Part shown: in pieces, positions 31,010 to 38,343 of the stretch | Layout of the letters: each line of letters starts with the position of its first letter | How positions within the stretch are numbered: position 1 is the first letter of the stretch | Assembly (NCBI GenBank): GCA_029546925.1 | Contig: JAKPQM010000090.1 | Span: 1 to 38,343 of the forward strand | Direction: 5' to 3' | From: Actinomycetes bacterium | GTDB lineage: Bacteria; Actinomycetota; Coriobacteriia; Coriobacteriales; Atopobiaceae | DNA length: 38,343 bases | The notes under the pieces: generated by a model | What the model saw: only the letters and a program-made list of their open reading frames with translations | Database searches by the model: none | Told to the model about the DNA's origin: nothing | Position numbers and translations under genes: made by a program

Positions 31010-31459
31010 CTCAGAAATGTAATGGCAAGTGAGACGCCGCAGCTCTCCGTAGAGGGGAAGCGCGTCAAGGTCACGGAACTTTTCCGCGCTGTGAGGCCGT
31101 CACGCTGTGTCTGTTTCCTCTCAACCGTGCAGAATTCCAGCGGTGTCGGACCAATCTCTCCGAGCTGCTGCAGCCACGCCGCGGCTGCCCCCATGGCAAC
31201 GGACATGTGGGATACATCCGTCGGCGAGCCTGATCCGCGTGAAGGGTCGAGCGAAAGCCATGCGGCGAGGACTTCCTCCTCGCACGGGCTCGGTGCACCC
31301 ATGCGGTACACGCCCCTAGCCATCTGCTTGACGGAGCCCCCCGAGGAGCGACAAAACATACTGCTCTACGCCCAGCCTCTGCATCTAGGAGGTGGTAAAC
31401 AGGCCCTTTTGGCAAGCCGAGATGCCGTTAAGCCTCTTTATCACCTCAATTTTCTCCAT
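31010..31459 (-). pseudogene. Relic of an AbiEi-type antitoxin gene
   Basis: From the ATG at 31459 the frame reads MEKIEVIKRLNGISACQKGL FTTS to a TAG at 31385, then MQRLGVEQYVLSLLGG, after which a second frame continues SVKQMARGVYRMGAPSP and EEEVLAAWLSLDPSRG, PTDVSHMSVAMGAAAAWLQQ. Joined, this is the AbiEi pattern: an N-terminal winged helix with the R-x-A-R-G-V-Y-R wing, then the second domain. There is one in-frame stop, one frameshift near 31340 and a lost 3' end, so the gene is dead. No AbiEii partner remains beside it. Confidence 0.7.
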
Positions 31460-32014
31460 GCTTGAATTGTAACAACATGCGCAACAAACCAAGATTATGA
31501 ATAAAGTCTTGAGCTGAGAAGCATCGCAGTCGGTAGATCTTCATATGACTGATATCAGTAGAGTCGCAGTTGTACACCCATACGCTCAGAAAGACAGGGG
31601 CGGGCAGGAATGCTCAGCGGTTTGCCCCGCCGCTTAAGACCTCCTGCCATTACGGACAGATCCGAAAGATGCCTGCGCCGATCGCACAGCAAGGACATAT
31701 GCCCATTCGCATCGCCTCCTGGGAAAACCATGTCCCAGGTACCCACGGCAGTCAATCGACGCCTCGTTTACCTTTAAAAACCGCCATGGACGCGATGTCT
31801 TTCGAAGTCATCAAGGCGCACCCGCATAACAAGCAGATGGATCGGACGATTGAAGACGTGGATAGTTGCGAATATTGGAGATAAGCGAGCAGGACGTGCT
31901 GTCACACGCGCCCTCCCGTGCCATGGCCTCAGCAGACGGGACACCGTCGGTATCGTGCGCGGTGCTGCAGTATAATCTGCGCAGGTGCGTTTTGGTATCG
32001 GGAAGTTGGGACGT
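31460..32014. other. Interval without supported genes
   Basis: Open frames here on both strands are short and match nothing I recognise. Near the right end, a ribosome binding site-like GGGAAG precedes the radical SAM start. The stretch may be a remnant of exchange around the AbiEi relic. Confidence 0.35.
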
Positions 32015-33433
32015 ATGGACATCCGTAAGGTGCGGTTCATAGAGCCGGGGGCACCGCCGTACCGACGCACGCCGCTGAACCTGTTCGTGTACGACCGCTA
32101 CATCCGCAACCCATCCATCGGGCTCATGACGCTCGCCACCATCGTGCACCGCCGCATCGCCGACACGCTCATGTACAGCGAGTCCATCTCGAAGGTGCGC
32201 TGGGATGACTGCTTTGACGCCGACGTCGTGTTCATCGGGATGTTCACATTCGCCGCACCGCGCGGCTATGAGATCGCCGACGAGATCCGCCGGCAATCCG
32301 GGGCGGTGGTGGTGATAGGCGGGCTTCACGCCACCATGTGCCCGGAGGAGGCCGCCGCGCACGCCGACTACGTCCTTTTGGGCGAGGGGGACGAGACGAT
32401 ACTCCGTCTCCTGGATGCGCTGCAGGCAGACGAAGAGCCTGCATTCGCTGGCGTGGCACACATGGACACCGATGGAACGTTCCACAGCACGGGCATGCCT
32501 GCCCCGCCGCACGACATCGACACGATACCCGACCGCTACCTGGTGTGGAACTACCGCAAGATGGCCGGCCACAATACGCTGTGGGGGCAGGTGCACGCCT
32601 CGCGCGGATGCCCGCACAACTGCGACTACTGCTCGCTCGTGCGCCTGTACGGGCACCGCGTGCGCACGCGCAGCCCGCAGAACGTGGTGGAGGACATCAG
32701 GCGCTGCATCGCCTTCCACGACGAGGGGCGCCACCGCATCTCCACGGTGCTCTGGCTCACCGACGACAACTTCTTCGCCGACCGCCCCTGGGCGCTGGCG
32801 GTGCTGGACGCCATCATCGAAAGCGGCATCGACTACCGCTTCACCATCCAAGCGCGCTACGAGGTGGGCTTCGATGACGAGATGCTGGAGCGCCTTGCCC
32901 GAGCGGGCTTCGTGGAGCTGGCGCTGGGCATCGAATTCATCGATGATGATGCGTTCCGGGAGTTTCACAAGCGCAGCACGAAAAGCGGCATAGAGCGCGC
33001 GATCGCCAACATCCGGGCACACGGGCTGCGCGTACGTGGGCTGTTCATATTCGGAGCACAGAGCAACCGCCCCGGAGTGGGAAAGGCAGTCGCGCGTTTC
33101 GCTATGGACAACGGCATCCAGGGCATATTGCTGCAATCCATGTACTTCATCCCGGGAACGCCCGCCTTCGAGCAGTACAAGGACGAGCTGCTGCACACGG
33201 ACTGGGAGAAGTGCGTGGGCAACGTGGTGCACCGCCCACGCAACATATCGGCGCGCCAGCTTCAGCGCGAGATCATCGAGTGCAGCAAGACGTACTACTC
33301 GTGGCGACGTCTGCTCTCCGCGCTCGTACACGAGCGCGGTATAGACCGCGTGCTGTTTCTCGGCGAGTTCTTCTGGCAGATGAGCGAGCGAGCCCGCATG
33401 CGCCGCGAACTGCCCGCCCTGCCGGATGACTAG
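32015..33433 (+). CDS. B12-binding domain radical SAM protein
   Basis: A 472-residue protein. Residues about 50-160 form a B12-binding-like Rossmann domain (DADVVFIGMFTFAAPRGYEI, VVVIGGLHATMCPEEA, ADYVLLGEGDET). The radical SAM core follows with the cluster motif SRGCPHNCDYCSL, then LWLTDDNFFADRPWA and LGIEFIDDDAFREFHKRST. The group includes methyltransferases, methylthiotransferases and ring-modifying enzymes; the exact reaction is unknown. The C-terminal about 110 residues are helical and basic. I chose the ATG at 32015; a GTG at 31985 would add ten residues. It stands alone. Confidence 0.88.
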   Translation: MDIRKVRFIEPGAPPYRRTPLNLFVYDRYIRNPSIGLMTLATIVHRRIADTLMYSESISKVRWDDCFDADVVFIGMFTFAAPRGYEIADEIRRQSGAVVVIGGLHATMCPEEAAAHADYVLLGEGDETILRLLDALQADEEPAFAGVAHMDTDGTFHSTGMPAPPHDIDTIPDRYLVWNYRKMAGHNTLWGQVHASRGCPHNCDYCSLVRLYGHRVRTRSPQNVVEDIRRCIAFHDEGRHRISTVLWLTDDNFFADRPWALAVLDAIIESGIDYRFTIQARYEVGFDDEMLERLARAGFVELALGIEFIDDDAFREFHKRSTKSGIERAIANIRAHGLRVRGLFIFGAQSNRPGVGKAVARFAMDNGIQGILLQSMYFIPGTPAFEQYKDELLHTDWEKCVGNVVHRPRNISARQLQREIIECSKTYYSWRRLLSALVHERGIDRVLFLGEFFWQMSERARMRRELPALPDD

Positions 33434-33522
33434 CCCGCACGTCTGGTTGCCAAACCGAATTGGATACGACTGGACGAGATAGCACCTAGCCGAGAGGTTT
33501 TTGTAATCTTAAAGGGGCTTGC

Positions 33523-33760
33523 TTAGTTTAGGGGCCTCTCTCGGAACTCCTTGAGCAGAAATCTGTACATATCCCGACCGCGCATGTTGAACCTGAGCTC
33601 GCATTCCTTGAGGTGGAGGTAGGAGTCCTCCCCGGCCACTCCCCGATATTTTACCAAGCGGTTCTAGGCATATCCCCAGAAGCTCTCGATCCCGTTGATG
33701 CGGTCGCGGGAGCTGCCGCGCTCGACAAGCTTGTCCTCGCCGCAGTGCACGCGGTGGCGG
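33523..33760 (-). mobile_element. IS1595 (ISXO2-like) transposase relic
   Basis: On the minus strand a frame reads DRINGIESFWGYA, a TAG at 33664-33666, then NRLVKYRGVAGEDSYLHLKE and CEFRFNMRGRDMYRFLLKEF, ending at 33523. The N-G-I-E-S-F-W and Y-L-H-L-K-E-x-E-F-R-F-N motifs are the C-terminal hallmarks of IS1595-family (ISXO2-like) DDE transposases. Only the C-terminal about 80 codons survive, with an internal stop. No terminal inverted repeats were found. The preceding interval from 33434 is otherwise empty. Confidence 0.78.
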
Positions 33761-33796
33761 CCGCGCCCGCCCCTCCGCACGCCGCAAGCGGACACC

Positions 33797-35074
33797 CTAA
33801 AGGTCATCGAAAGCCATGAAGGTGAGCTCGGCCACCGTCGGCTCAGCCCAGGAGTAATCCCCCATATAGGATCCCCGGAACTCAGGCCTCTCACCAGGCG
33901 CGCAGGCGAGGAAGTCGAACAGGTCGCACCTCACCTTGCCCATATCGAGACGCCTAGCGGAGCCGTCGTTATCAACTATCGATCCAATCCCGTGCTTCTT
34001 GAGCGTCCCATTCATCATATGCGCCGCCTTGCGGGCGGCGGCTAGGCCGGCCTCGTCCGCCGCCCGTCCCTCCCACAGGGCCGAGACAGCCTCCCGCGAG
34101 GATACGAAGGCGCCCCGTCTGTCCACGAGCAGGGCTAGGTACTCCTTCGCCTTCTCGCTCCTGAAAAGGACGGGCTCTCCGTCCTTGAACACCTCGAAGT
34201 CGCCAAACGTCCTGATGTAGACGCCCGACGGCGGGATGATGGAAGAGTTTGCCCCGACGCTGGCACCATCCAGGCATTTGAGAAGGAGCGCCGCTTCGCC
34301 GCAATCGTTGAGATAGAATGCCCCGAGATGGACGGAGGTGGTGCCCTTTACGACATCGAAACGCATGGTCCTCATCGCACTGCCGGTGACGATGGGTTCG
34401 ACGGGGAAGCGGCATATGTCGGCGAGATCTTCCCTCTGGTGCTCGGGAACGAATTCGGAGATCCACGACTCGAGCACGTCGGGGGCATGCATCGTCAGGC
34501 CAACCTTTATGTCGAAGTCATCGCCCAACGAGTTCTTAAGGCAGACCATACCCCCTGTATCCATGCTGATCCTGAAGACTATGTCTGCCGCAGCGCAGCC
34601 GAAATCGAGGGCGTCTTCGACGATTCCGCGCGCCCCTCGCGCACCTACCACCCATTCGGGATCCAGCACCAGGAAGATGCTGCACACCCCGCTGTCACCG
34701 TCCCCGCCGCAGCTCCTCCAGAACGTTCCCCTGCGGTAAGCTCCGTCGAAGCACCGGATCAGGCACGAATTCTTCTCGGGGCAGGCACGTCGCTTCCCCT
34801 CGGAGCGACAAGGGCATCCGCACGCGCGGAAGGCGGGGTTCTCCGAGAAGGAGATGCTTGCCGCCGCCAGCAACTCTCCGCGTCGGCTGGCGATATCCTC
34901 GTCAGCCGCTCCGAACGCCCTGAGGAGGCGGTCATCTATCGAGAGGACCCTCCTGGGGCGCCCGAAATCGACTCGGACAAGCCCGTGAGGCGGGGTGCTG
35001 TCGGCTCCTTCCGTCACGGCTCCCGCAATCACGCTCGCGGTCATACTCTCCTCCTCGTCCATGAATCCGCCCAT
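33797..35074 (-). CDS. Regulator with PAS-like N-terminus and C-terminal winged helix
   Basis: A 425-residue protein. Residues about 25-75 (VRVDFGRPRRVLSIDDRLLR, ISFSENPAF) look PAS-like, followed by a Cys-rich stretch (ACGCPCRSEGKRRACPEKNS) and a middle domain. The C-terminal about 130 residues (VYIRTFGDFEVFKDGEPVLF, KAKEYLALLVDRRG, DLFDFLA) match the SARP/OmpR-like winged helix. It follows the sortase gene by 6 bp, so it is probably part of the pilus operon and may control it. Starts at 35074, 35062 and 35044 are all possible; the last has the best GAGGAGG, though that also encodes acidic residues. Confidence 0.75.
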   Translation of the reverse strand: MGGFMDEEESMTASVIAGAVTEGADSTPPHGLVRVDFGRPRRVLSIDDRLLRAFGAADEDIASRRGELLAAASISFSENPAFRACGCPCRSEGKRRACPEKNSCLIRCFDGAYRRGTFWRSCGGDGDSGVCSIFLVLDPEWVVGARGARGIVEDALDFGCAAADIVFRISMDTGGMVCLKNSLGDDFDIKVGLTMHAPDVLESWISEFVPEHQREDLADICRFPVEPIVTGSAMRTMRFDVVKGTTSVHLGAFYLNDCGEAALLLKCLDGASVGANSSIIPPSGVYIRTFGDFEVFKDGEPVLFRSEKAKEYLALLVDRRGAFVSSREAVSALWEGRAADEAGLAAARKAAHMMNGTLKKHGIGSIVDNDGSARRLDMGKVRCDLFDFLACAPGERPEFRGSYMGDYSWAEPTVAELTFMAFDDL

Positions 35075-35080
35075 GCCCCC

Positions 35081-36064
35081 TCATCGGCAGGGCGCCCCTT
35101 GCTGTCTCCTCCTCCGCCCGACGCGGATCAGCAGCGAGAGGGCAAGCGCCACTAGGAGAGCTGCCCCCGCCGTCCTCAGGGCGTCCTCAGGAAACGTGGT
35201 CTTGCCCACGTCGAGCGACGGGAAACGAGAGAGCCAGCTCACGGCATCCGAGCGCGATGTCTCGGCAGCGTCTCCGGACGGCTCCCTCTCGAAGTACACG
35301 ACGTACCTCTCGTAGTTGCGCCCGTAGGGATGGCACGTGACCAGCGTGACCAAGTCCCGCCCCTTCTGGATGGCGACGGCATCCGTGTCGGAAGGGCCTA
35401 TCACACGCATTTCGACCGCCCTGTAGCTCAGAACGTCCCAGGGCGTCCTCAAGATGAGCTCGTCGCCGATCTGGACATCTTCGATGTTGCGGAACATCAA
35501 CGCACCTCCCCAGCTCCTGTGCGCGGCAATCACGCAGTTCGAGGAGGCTTCCCCCAGAGGGATGGATGTCCCCGAGACCACGACGGCCCCAGCGGCCATG
35601 TGCTCGTAGGAGGCGCCGTAGCGTAGCGGCAGGTCGCAACCCATCGCGGGAATAGACACGCTGCCGATGAGGCCGTCCAGCATAGAGATTCCGGAGAGCA
35701 TCTGAATCCCCTCTTGGTCGGCAAAGGGGTCGTTGATCTTCTGACCTTCGACCAGCAGGCTCTCGTTATACTCCTTGAGGACAGGGTATGCCTGCAGGTA
35801 TAGAGTAGCAGCCCGAGAAGCCCCGTCATCCCCATCGGTCTCCCGGATCGTACTCGAATCGCTTTCCGTCCAACTCATGTCCTCCTGCGCAATCAGATCC
35901 CGCGCAGCGTCGACCAGCTCCTTCTCCCCTTCCGAGGAGAGGCTGAAGGACGCCTCGAGAAGATAGGGGAGCGCTAGGACGAGCAGTCCGAGGATGAGGA
36001 GCACCGTGCCAACGGCGAGTCCCGCCCGGGACGTGTACCTGCTTCTCTCGACCGCATGCCTCAT
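35081..36064 (-). CDS. Class C (pilus-assembly) sortase
   Basis: A 327-residue membrane enzyme: an N-terminal transmembrane helix (about residues 13-35), then the sortase fold with CVIAAHRSWGGALMFRNIED (catalytic histidine), LVTLVTCHPYGRNYERYVVY (catalytic cysteine and arginine) and a C-terminal helix (LLVALALSLLIRVGRRR). Two anchors and the T-L-V-T-C-x-P-Y-G motif are class C features. It polymerises pilin subunits through their sorting signal. The start (ATG 36064) overlaps the preceding sortase stop (ATGA). Confidence 0.9.
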   Translation of the reverse strand: MRHAVERSRYTSRAGLAVGTVLLILGLLVLALPYLLEASFSLSSEGEKELVDAARDLIAQEDMSWTESDSSTIRETDGDDGASRAATLYLQAYPVLKEYNESLLVEGQKINDPFADQEGIQMLSGISMLDGLIGSVSIPAMGCDLPLRYGASYEHMAAGAVVVSGTSIPLGEASSNCVIAAHRSWGGALMFRNIEDVQIGDELILRTPWDVLSYRAVEMRVIGPSDTDAVAIQKGRDLVTLVTCHPYGRNYERYVVYFEREPSGDAAETSRSDAVSWLSRFPSLDVGKTTFPEDALRTAGAALLVALALSLLIRVGRRRRQQGAPCR

Positions 36065-36933
36065 CGGTCCCTCCCCCCATGCTTGGGCTTTGATACGTAA
36101 TCTCGGCGTGCGCGGCGCGCGACGAGCCGCCAAGCGAGCGCCGCGAAGAAGACGATAGCGGCGATAACCAGCGGTCTCTTCCATATGGGAGGCGAGGCAA
36201 CCAGCTGTCCGGCGGGGGCGGAGGCGAGCTCGGCAGGCAGCTCGCACCTCTCGGCATGGACCAGCAACCTATGCGAGTTAACGCCGTAGGGCGTGCACGT
36301 GACCAGGGTAAGGAGGTCCCTGCCCTCGGCAATCGCGAGGGAGTCGGTTTCGTCGGGCTCGACGACCTCGATGCCGTAGACCTCATACCCGAGGCGTTTT
36401 CCAAGAACGTTGATGATGATGGATCCCTCGTGCATCCGATCGAGGTCATCGAATATCCTGACGGAGGGCAGACCGGTGTGCCCGGCGACAACGCAGTGCG
36501 TGGACGCACCTCCGACGGGAAGCGAAGTCTGGGGGAGATGTCCCGCCCCCTTGGCCAGCGCCCCGTCCGACGTCCCGTGGTAGAGAGGGACGAAGATGCC
36601 TATCTCGGGTATCTCGATCGAGGCCATCACCCCGTCCCCGGCGATATCGAGGATGCTGTCGTACTCACCGAGCACGCTATTGCTCGCATCGGGGTCGAAC
36701 GGGTCGGTGACGATGGTCCTCGAGTTGCTCAGGGCATCGTTGTACTCATCAGCGGCGGCAGCCTCCTCGGCCAGCCTCCCGTCGTCCGTCGATGTGGCAA
36801 TGACGATGTTCTCCTTGGCAACCTTCTCCTGCGCCGCCCGAATGATGGCATTGCTTACGAAAGGGTACGCCACGAACGCAATCCCTACTGCCAACGCCAC
36901 GAATGCGGCTACGCGCGAAAACCTCCTGAGCAT
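36061..36933 (-). CDS. Class C (pilus-assembly) sortase
   Basis: A 290-residue sortase with an N-terminal transmembrane helix (about residues 9-27), the lid-like segment IVTDPFDPDASN, the catalytic THCVVAGHTGLPS and LLTLVTCTPYGVNSHRLLVH, and a C-terminal helix ending in a basic tail. The DPFDP lid near residue 77 is the mobile lid typical of pilus sortases. It overlaps the next sortase gene and follows the pilin gene by 89 bp. The two sortases could divide pilin linking and wall anchoring, but this is inference. Confidence 0.9.
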   Translation of the reverse strand: MLRRFSRVAAFVALAVGIAFVAYPFVSNAIIRAAQEKVAKENIVIATSTDDGRLAEEAAAADEYNDALSNSRTIVTDPFDPDASNSVLGEYDSILDIAGDGVMASIEIPEIGIFVPLYHGTSDGALAKGAGHLPQTSLPVGGASTHCVVAGHTGLPSVRIFDDLDRMHEGSIIINVLGKRLGYEVYGIEVVEPDETDSLAIAEGRDLLTLVTCTPYGVNSHRLLVHAERCELPAELASAPAGQLVASPPIWKRPLVIAAIVFFAALAWRLVARRARRDYVSKPKHGGRDR

Positions 36934-36958
36934 CCGGTGCCGTCGTTCCCTTCATACG

Positions 36959-36993
36959 CCGGATGCAGCCCCGTCTCCGAGGGCCGCATCCGG
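36959..36993 (-). terminator. Hairpin between pilin and sortase genes
   Basis: CCGGATGC and GCATCCGG form an 8-bp stem, with an inner GCCC/GGGC pair. It lies just after the pilin stop and before the first sortase. With no T-tract it is more likely an attenuator or RNA-stabilising hairpin that sets pilin high and sortase low than a full terminator. Confidence 0.45.
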
Positions 36994-37022
36994 AAAGTCG
37001 CTATCCTATACGGTTCAGGAGC

Positions 37023-38343
37023 TCAGCCCTGCATGCTGTCGTTGCGCCTGAACCTCCTGATGGCCAAGGCACCTGCGGCGATGAGGACGACGCCTGCGGC
37101 GGTCACCGCCATCGTGCCAGCGCCGCCCGTGACGGGCAGGGTCGGCTGGTCGGGATCGACAACGTCAACTGTGGAAACAAGGTAGTTGTTCTCGACCACC
37201 TCAGCTGTCGCCGGATTGTCACCGGTGCAGGCATCGGCGCTGAGCGTGAATGTCTGATTGGGCGCGGCTAGGTGACCCGCGGGCACCGTGGTCTCCTTGG
37301 CAGTGTAGGTGCCGGACGCCAGATCCTCGAAGTAAACGTAGGCAACGCCATTCACAATCGTGGAGGTGCTGGTGAGCGGGGTCTCGCCGTCGTCGCCGAA
37401 GACCGGCTGGGTGCAATCGGCATCGTGATAGAGGGTGAAGACGGCGCCAGCGAGCGGGTTGCCGGAGGCGTCGGTCTTGGGGAAGACGTAGCCGTAGGTC
37501 TGGACGACCGTGGTGTCATCGGGTTTGACGGTAGTATCGATGTAGGGGTTGGGGTTGAACTCGACGGCGGCGGTGTTGCCGGTCACATCGGTATCGCTGT
37601 GCGAGAACGCGGCCGAGGTAAGCTTTGCCTGATAGGTCACCACGATTCCGACTCCAGGATTGGCAAGGATGTAGTCCTTGGCGAACACGATGGTGTATCC
37701 GGTCGCGCTCGCCGTGAGCGTGTAATCGTCGCAGGTGGCCGCAGTCACGTCGTTGATCTTGATGCTCTCGGTGTCGATCTCGAGGCCGGGCGTGGGCACA
37801 TCGGAGATGACGAAGGTGGCGTTGAGCGAGTCGATCGGGTAGCTGGGGATGGCGGTTGTAACCCTGAAGGGGACCATCTGACCGATATAGTAGGCGTCCG
37901 TGCGATCCTCGTAGTTCTCGCCGACGCCCTTGGTCACCATGACGGGGGTCGACTTGACGGTGAGCGACTGCTCGGCCTTGGGGGCATAGGTGCCGTCATC
38001 CTGGGCGACAGGCGACACATCGACCACCATGTTCTGGTAGACGCGGGCCTTGCCGCTGGTGGAGGTCACGCGAACCAAGTAGTAGCCGCTGCCGAGGGTA
38101 AGGTCGACGCTATCGCCGGTGGCCGTCGCCTGGGTGTAGGCGTTCCCGGAGGCAAAAGCAGCGGCTATCGCGCCCGCAGCCTTCTGCATGTCGGAGCCCT
38201 GCACGAACGCGCTGCCGTCGCTCTCGATGGCGGTGAGGCCTTCGATGGTGTTGTACGGGGCAGGAACGTCCTCCTCGAACACATAGGACAGGTTGTTCTC
38301 GGCATTGATGTCGGCATCGGCGATACGGTAGGCGGTCACGGTG
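37023..38343 (-). CDS. Isopeptide-forming major pilin with LPVTG anchor (5' end beyond window)
   Basis: At least 439 codons are visible; the frame is open at the right edge. The middle contains a pilin isopeptide-forming domain (MVTKGVGENYEDRTDAYYIG, then VVTYQAKLTSAAFS), followed by a Cna-B-like domain (YVFPKTDASGNPLAGAVFTL, FEDLASGTYTAKETTVPAGH). The end is a sorting signal: LPVTGGAGT, a hydrophobic segment and a RRFRRNDSMQG basic tail. It should be the shaft subunit of a sortase-built pilus. The two downstream class C sortases support this. Confidence 0.9.
   Translation of the reverse strand, partial: TVTAYRIADADINAENNLSYVFEEDVPAPYNTIEGLTAIESDGSAFVQGSDMQKAAGAIAAAFASGNAYTQATATGDSVDLTLGSGYYLVRVTSTSGKARVYQNMVVDVSPVAQDDGTYAPKAEQSLTVKSTPVMVTKGVGENYEDRTDAYYIGQMVPFRVTTAIPSYPIDSLNATFVISDVPTPGLEIDTESIKINDVTAATCDDYTLTASATGYTIVFAKDYILANPGVGIVVTYQAKLTSAAFSHSDTDVTGNTAAVEFNPNPYIDTTVKPDDTTVVQTYGYVFPKTDASGNPLAGAVFTLYHDADCTQPVFGDDGETPLTSTSTIVNGVAYVYFEDLASGTYTAKETTVPAGHLAAPNQTFTLSADACTGDNPATAEVVENNYLVSTVDVVDPDQPTLPVTGGAGTMAVTAAGVVLIAAGALAIRRFRRNDSMQG

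Noticed and set aside
31811-33331. 506-codon minus-strand open frame
   Set aside because: It is the shadow of the radical SAM gene, whose plus-strand product has clear cluster and domain motifs.
23980-33666. In-frame TAG codons in three decayed frames (23980, 31385, 33664) as a sign of amber recoding
   Set aside because: Several intact genes here end in TAG (for example at 6700, 15955 and 16680), and two of the three frames have other lesions or truncations. Ordinary decay explains them.
1-38343. CRISPR arrays, tRNA or rRNA genes
   Set aside because: No regularly spaced direct repeats and no recognisable tRNA or rRNA sequence were seen by eye. A covariance-model scan would be needed to exclude small RNAs.

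Overview
The window reads as a high-GC, Gram-positive actinobacterial chromosome, most plausibly Coriobacteriia (Collinsella/Olsenella-like). This is inferred from codon style, the class C sortase/LPxTG pilus locus and a gut-anaerobe style set of small redox enzymes; no rRNA or marker gene proves it. Only two ordinary core genes are visible, both at the left edge (greA partial, tatA). The rest looks like an accessory region rich in toxin-antitoxin (TA), defence and antimicrobial-resistance modules, with several genes in decay.

Layout. 1-1.5 kb: greA (cut by the edge), tatA and a spermidine-synthase-like methyltransferase-fold protein. 1.5-2.1 kb: a HigBA-type TA pair. 2.2-6.7 kb: a LanFEG-like ABC exporter (ATPase plus two permeases) divergent from an OmpR-type response regulator and a histidine kinase, the usual arrangement of a peptide-antibiotic sensing and immunity unit. 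6.7-10.1 kb: alpha/beta hydrolase, flavodoxin-like oxidoreductase, cyclophilin-like protein and a lipoprotein with a related fold, divergent from a LysR regulator. 10.6-11.1 kb: a small membrane protein. 11.3-13.3 kb: an AbiE-type (type IV TA) pair flanked by a cluster of 11-bp repeats on one side and a 59-bp palindrome on the other. 13.4-14.6 kb: two hypotheticals. 15-18 kb: a membrane-attached XRE regulator with an ABC ATPase and an FtsX-like permease. 18.4-19.3 kb: three tiny genes ending in a frameshifted cytochrome b5-like gene.

19.6-20.2 kb: a Phd/RelB-RelE-type TA pair. 20.5-23.4 kb: McrBC restriction genes with a translationally coupled 35-codon ORF. 23.8-24.3 kb: a putative TA pair whose toxin carries an in-frame TAG. 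24.4-26.4 kb: a tandem GNAT acetyltransferase and an HTH-Fic protein behind a perfect 34-bp palindrome. 26.6-27.2 kb: a RelB-type antitoxin paired with a PemK/MazF-like toxin. 27.4-30.4 kb: a TfoX-N protein and a two-gene ABC-2 exporter with a clear promoter/operator. 30.6-31.5 kb: a Cys-rich hypothetical and an AbiEi relic. 32-33.4 kb: a B12-binding radical SAM protein. 33.5-33.8 kb: an IS1595-type transposase relic. 33.8-38.3 kb: a PAS-like/winged-helix regulator, two class C sortases and an LPVTG major pilin (cut by the right edge).

The strongest leads are: the AbiE locus with its unusual flanking repeats and apparently leaderless start; the small ORF coupled to mcrC; the hybrid RelB-PemK module with a readable operator; the amber-interrupted toxin; the small redox gene set at 18.4-19.3 kb; and a Cys-rich protein family found twice, each time near an AbiEi gene or relic. 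No CRISPR array, tRNA or rRNA was recognised. All functions are read from sequence motifs without database searches.
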